Assembly (NCBI RefSeq): GCF_019091455.1
Contig: NZ_JAGXJN010000007.1
Span: 124,001-188,000, forward strand
DNA length: 64,000 nt
DNA from: Chitinophaga sp. GbtcB8
Lineage (GTDB): Bacteria > Bacteroidota > Bacteroidia > Chitinophagales > Chitinophagaceae
Direction of reading: 5' to 3'
Under the pieces are notes generated by a model. It worked only from the letters and a program-made list of their open reading frames with translations, was not told the origin of the DNA and did not search any database. Below, piece after piece: positions 60,441-64,000 of the stretch; position 1 is the stretch's first letter; every line of letters begins with the position of its first letter. Made by a program: the position numbers and the translations under genes.

Positions 60441-62873
60441 CTACCTGATGCGTTGCTGCTCCGCATCCGCGCCGCCAACCAAGCGGTCACGCTTTTCATA
60501 TGTCTTACCAAAGTTGTAAGAGAACGTTATTTGTGCTACCCGGCTATCACCTTTATTGCGGTAATGGCCGCTGGCATTGGTTAAGTTATTGATGTCGCCA
60601 TAATTAAGGCGGGTGTAGAACAGGTCGTTGATGGAAAATTTTAACGAGCCTTTCTTTTGCAGGATCTTCTTTTCCACGGCAGCGCCCATTGCCCAGAAAT
60701 CGCCCAGCACAAATTGCAGGTTGGTGAACTTGCCGCGGTACAATCCCGTTAGCTCTGCATTCCAGGTGGGGGCTATCTTAAACTGTGCGGTGGCATTGGT
60801 AATGTAGTTCATACCATCTACATTCAGCACATTGTTATACAGGTTGCCCTTAAAGTGGCAGTATATCCCTACGCCAAACCAGTGCAGCGTTAACCATTTA
60901 AAAGGCTGCAGGTCGGCATTTACAGACAGGGATACATAATTACTGGCGCCCACATTAGCCGGACGGCTAAAAAAGCGGTCGCCGTGGGCTTCTATGGTTT
61001 CTCCGATTTCGCCTGCATAGTGTTCATAGTTAACTTTAGTAGTGATCATATTCCGGTACACCCAGGAAAGGTCCAGCGAGTGGCTTATAACCGGCTGCAG
61101 GAAAGGATTGCCCACGTAGTACATAAATTTATCCAGGGGTGATATAAACGGGTTCAGATCATTGAACCCCGGGCGCTCAATACGTTTGCTATACGAAAGT
61201 ATGAACTGTTGCGTGGAGGCGGAATCTGTTTTGTATGCCAGGTAAAAGGTGGGGAACAGGTTGGTGTAGTTCCGTTTAAAAGCGGAATCTGTTTTTACGG
61301 CATTGCCCAGCTGCCGCCCCTGCATAATGGTATTTTCCAGGCGCAGGCCGGCCTGCAGCGAGAGTTTTGCCCACTCTTTTGAAAAGTTGCCATAGGCGGC
61401 ATTGATATGTTCCTTATACAGGAAATGATTGGTTTTATCGTAATCCGGTGTGGTGATACCTTCAATGGTAACCTCGTAATCGGCCTTGTTATCCGTAGAG
61501 ATATAACTTGTTTTTAGCCCGCCTTCTATTTTGGCGCTCTTTGACAGCGGGTGCGTATAGTCTGCTTTGGCGCTGTAAATGTTGATGCCGGAGGGTATGA
61601 GGCCCTGCAGCTCATCCCGGCCTTTCAGCGTACTGTCTGCATAATAGCTGGTATTTCTAAACAGCTGGTTTGTTTCAGATTCATTACGGATGTAATCCAG
61701 GTCAATGCCCAGGGTACGGCCGGTACTGTCATACTGATGCCGGTAATTCAGGTTTACCCCCCCACGTTTAAACATACGCTCGTCCCGGTTGCCGGCTGTT
61801 ACAAATGAATCCAGCTGGTGCGCAGGATTGTACAGGAGGCTGTTATTGCCTACCAGGCCGGTTGCCTTGTGAGTATTGCCATTCAGCACAATGCCGATGG
61901 TGGTATTCTTATCCTTATAATAATCCACGCCCATTTTCAGAGAAGGCGAGCGGTTGTTGCGGTTGATGGCGGAGAACTGGGAAAAATCCGACTGCAGGCT
62001 GCCATCTTCATTAAAATAGCTGCGGGTAATAAGCAGATCACTAAAATTACGGTGATAGCTATACCCTGCGCTTACAAAATAGTTAAAGGCATTATTGCGG
62101 AAATTCAGGTTCAGGTTATTGAAGCTTTTGGGGTATACCCCTTGTGCATATGACGTAGATACGTTGCCGTTAAAACCTTTCTGTTTCAGCTTTTTGGTGC
62201 GGATGTTAATGATGCCTGCATTACCGGCAGCATCGTAGCGGGCGGGCGGCACGGGCATCAGCTCTATAGCTTCCAGCGAACCGGAAGGCAGGGAGCGCAG
62301 GTAGGCGGCCAGATCGCTGCCGGAGAGATAGGTTGGTTTATCGTCAATGTAAATAGTTACCCCGGATTTACCCAGCAGACTGATATTGCCATCCTGGTCC
62401 ACCAATACGCCGGGCGATTTTTCCAGCACATCCAATGCGCTGGTGCCGGCATTGGAGATCAGTGCATCTACATTTACAATGGTACGGTCAATGCGGGTTT
62501 CCACAAATGGTTTGCGGGCCGTTACATTCACATCTTTTAACTGCGTGGCGGTAGCTGGTTGCAAAATAATGTCCGGCAATACCTGGGTTGTATTTAGCTG
62601 CATGGTATCACTGTTATAGCTGGCATACCCTATATAGGTAACGGTTATACGATAAACGGCAGGTTTCAGCCGGGTGAACTGGAATTGCCCCTGTACATTA
62701 GCGATAGCGGCTTTTACCAGCGTTGAATCTTTCATCAGACTAACTGTGGCGCCTGCAACTGCCTGCCCGGTTTTATCTTTTAGGCGGCCGCTTAATACCA
62801 TGTTTTGCTGCGCGTACAGGCAATAGGATAACAGTACCATGCTGATGGCCAGCAGGCAGGGAATCAATTTCAT
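60441..62873 (-). CDS. TonB-dependent-receptor-like outer-membrane barrel protein
   Basis: The protein of about 810 residues starts at the ATG at 62873, giving a signal peptide (LLAISMVLLSYCLYAQ). Carboxypeptidase-regulatory-like repeats (AVAGATVSLMKDSTLV, RITVTYIGYASYN) lead to a plug-like region (LDVLEKSPGVLVDQDGNISL, DDKPTYLSGSDLAAYLRSLP) and a long beta-barrel of the OMP_b-brl_3 type. It is not accompanied by a SusD gene, so it is not a classic Sus transporter. It may import a different ligand or act structurally. A terminator follows the stop codon. Confidence 0.85.
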   Translation of the reverse strand: MKLIPCLLAISMVLLSYCLYAQQNMVLSGRLKDKTGQAVAGATVSLMKDSTLVKAAIANVQGQFQFTRLKPAVYRITVTYIGYASYNSDTMQLNTTQVLPDIILQPATATQLKDVNVTARKPFVETRIDRTIVNVDALISNAGTSALDVLEKSPGVLVDQDGNISLLGKSGVTIYIDDKPTYLSGSDLAAYLRSLPSGSLEAIELMPVPPARYDAAGNAGIINIRTKKLKQKGFNGNVSTSYAQGVYPKSFNNLNLNFRNNAFNYFVSAGYSYHRNFSDLLITRSYFNEDGSLQSDFSQFSAINRNNRSPSLKMGVDYYKDKNTTIGIVLNGNTHKATGLVGNNSLLYNPAHQLDSFVTAGNRDERMFKRGGVNLNYRHQYDSTGRTLGIDLDYIRNESETNQLFRNTSYYADSTLKGRDELQGLIPSGINIYSAKADYTHPLSKSAKIEGGLKTSYISTDNKADYEVTIEGITTPDYDKTNHFLYKEHINAAYGNFSKEWAKLSLQAGLRLENTIMQGRQLGNAVKTDSAFKRNYTNLFPTFYLAYKTDSASTQQFILSYSKRIERPGFNDLNPFISPLDKFMYYVGNPFLQPVISHSLDLSWVYRNMITTKVNYEHYAGEIGETIEAHGDRFFSRPANVGASNYVSLSVNADLQPFKWLTLHWFGVGIYCHFKGNLYNNVLNVDGMNYITNATAQFKIAPTWNAELTGLYRGKFTNLQFVLGDFWAMGAAVEKKILQKKGSLKFSINDLFYTRLNYGDINNLTNASGHYRNKGDSRVAQITFSYNFGKTYEKRDRLVGGADAEQQRIR

Positions 62874-62962
62874 AAAGGACGGATTTAGATTTAGATGCGG
62901 GCAAAACAATCCTGTTCACCCGTAGATGAATGAAATGGGTAAGCAGTAAGTAAGAAAGTGGT

Positions 62963-64000
62963 TTAGTTACCTATATGCACATGGGAGCTGGTACTGCCTC
63001 CGGATTTGGAATAGGTGTAAGTATCTGTTGGATATTTAACGTATTTCTTTTTATAGCGCCTGAGTATTTCCGCTGACTGCGGTTTGTCATTCACCACAAA
63101 CTCACCCTGGTTCAGGCGGAAGGAGATATTGTCTTTATCTTCCTGCGTCATCAGCCCGTCCTTTATCATGTCCGCTAAAATGTTCTCAGCAAGGTCGTTA
63201 TCAACTTTTACCGGGGGGATGGGCGGCAAGGAAGTATGGCTTGGAGACAGCGGTGCTGTTGGTGACAAAGGGCTATGCGCGGTAAGCGGCTCGCGGGCGT
63301 TTATCGGCTCACGTACCTGCACCCGCCTGCTTTCTGCGTCATAACGCTGTGCTTCACGGTCAAGCTCCATTTTCCTTCTCTCCAGCTCCTCTGCTTTCCG
63401 CTTCAGTTCTGCCTCCTGAATAGTGCGGTCTGTTTCTATTTTTCTGCGGATCTGCTCTGCTTTTTCCCGCTCCCGCTCCGCTTCCTGGATATTCCGGTCT
63501 ATTTCCATTTTCTTACGGGCCAGATCTGCTTCTGAAGCATCTCCTTCCATTTGCCGGAAAATGGCATTCACCTCTGCATACCTGGAGGGCAGCTGATCCT
63601 GCGGTACCTGCACACCATCCACCATTAAGCCGGTCATGCGGTTCTCGAATATCGATATTTTGTAAGCCTTGCCATCTTTAGTAACGGTAATGGTGCCGGT
63701 ATTGCTAGCATTGCCCCTGCGCAATACCGGTACAGTATCCTGCTGCGGGTGGTAAGGCTGGTAGCTTGATTTATAGGGCTGATAGTCCTCTTTATAAGGC
63801 TGCCCGTTACGTTTTTCTTCAAAGTGTAAGGTAGTACCGTTGGTTACGCCGGCGGGGTCCAGGTCTTTGAATTTATCTTTGTGTTTATCTTCCGCTGCGA
63901 ACTTTATTTCCGGCGGTGGCTTGCTGCCTGCTGCTGTGGTTATTTGCTCCATTGCCTGTGCTGATACAGGCAACGGCGCTTCCTGGCGTCCGGGATGGGA
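62963..64000 (-). CDS. C-terminal part of a possible M56/BlaR1-like protein, 5' end cut off
   Basis: The frame is open to the window's right edge, so the N-terminus is missing. The visible 345 or so residues include QPYK/QPYH repeats (KEDYQPYKSSYQPYHPQQ), a beta segment ITVTKDGKAYKISIFENRMT, a long charged coiled-coil (about 140-230), a Pro/Ser linker and a C-terminal SFRLNQGEFVVNDK segment. These pieces resemble C-terminal regions of Bacteroidota M56 (BlaR1-type) membrane peptidases, but the catalytic part is outside the window. Identification is tentative. Confidence 0.5.
   Translation of the reverse strand, partial: SHPGRQEAPLPVSAQAMEQITTAAGSKPPPEIKFAAEDKHKDKFKDLDPAGVTNGTTLHFEEKRNGQPYKEDYQPYKSSYQPYHPQQDTVPVLRRGNASNTGTITVTKDGKAYKISIFENRMTGLMVDGVQVPQDQLPSRYAEVNAIFRQMEGDASEADLARKKMEIDRNIQEAEREREKAEQIRRKIETDRTIQEAELKRKAEELERRKMELDREAQRYDAESRRVQVREPINAREPLTAHSPLSPTAPLSPSHTSLPPIPPVKVDNDLAENILADMIKDGLMTQEDKDNISFRLNQGEFVVNDKPQSAEILRRYKKKYVKYPTDTYTYSKSGGSTSSHVHIGN

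Noticed and set aside
1..64000. CRISPR arrays, tRNA or rRNA genes.
   Set aside because: No direct-repeat/spacer pattern or recognisable RNA-gene motif was seen on reading; a covariance-model search was not possible here.

Overview
The window looks like chromosomal DNA from a free-living Bacteroidota bacterium, most likely of the Chitinophagaceae (Chitinophaga-like). Supporting evidence: an adjacent SusC/SusD pair, secreted proteins ending in type B sorting domains of the type IX secretion system (T9SS), LytS/LytTR regulators, MacB-like permeases with no ATPase partner, PadR-plus-permease operons and TonB-dependent receptors with carboxypeptidase-regulatory domains. No tRNA, rRNA, CRISPR array or intact transposase was seen. 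The family and genus are inferred from gene style only.

Layout. 1-2.8 kb: a cut-off metallo-beta-lactamase-fold gene behind a HEITH metallopeptidase-like gene. 3-5 kb: LytS-type kinase and LytTR response regulator, with a decayed duplicate of the kinase 3' end between them. 5.1-10.3 kb: a small secreted CBM6-like protein and two paralogous T9SS type B surface proteins. 10.9-12.5 kb: a GT39-type membrane glycosyltransferase. 12.5-32.9 kb: a carbohydrate-utilisation region. A LacI regulator with an unusual InsA-like zinc ribbon faces a tightly packed seven-gene operon (SusC, SusD, SASA esterase, GH2, FAD oxidoreductase, alpha/alpha-toroid protein, sodium:solute symporter). Beyond it lie a TIGR03118 lipoprotein, a DapA/NanA-family lyase with a second symporter, and an AraC regulator. 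Together these suggest release, deacetylation, uptake and breakdown of an acetylated glycan that I cannot identify.

33-50 kb: mixed accessory and housekeeping genes (2OG-Fe(II) oxygenase, outer-membrane barrel, two large permeases, DoxX/AhpD/GNAT operon facing a MocR regulator, SDR, AraC, epimerase, PadR). Embedded in this stretch are two proteins with different N-terminal regions, each carrying a cytidine-deaminase-like His-Ala-Glu plus Cys/Cys signature and each with a proline-rich leader containing Ala-Pro-Val-Gln. Neither has a visible immunity gene. They are the best candidates here for an undescribed effector or deaminase system.

50-57 kb: a surface-glycan region with three GT2 genes, one unrecognised protein that may belong with them, an MsbA-like ABC exporter whose Walker B aspartate reads as valine, and an intergenic graveyard holding at least two decayed GT2 genes on opposite strands. 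57-64 kb: small membrane protein, Na+/H+ antiporter, Crp and AraC regulators, an outer-membrane barrel receptor and a cut-off protein resembling the C-terminal part of M56/BlaR1-like proteins.

At least three AT-rich palindromic elements built from the same GAATGTAAAAT-type words sit between genes and look like a dispersed repeat family.
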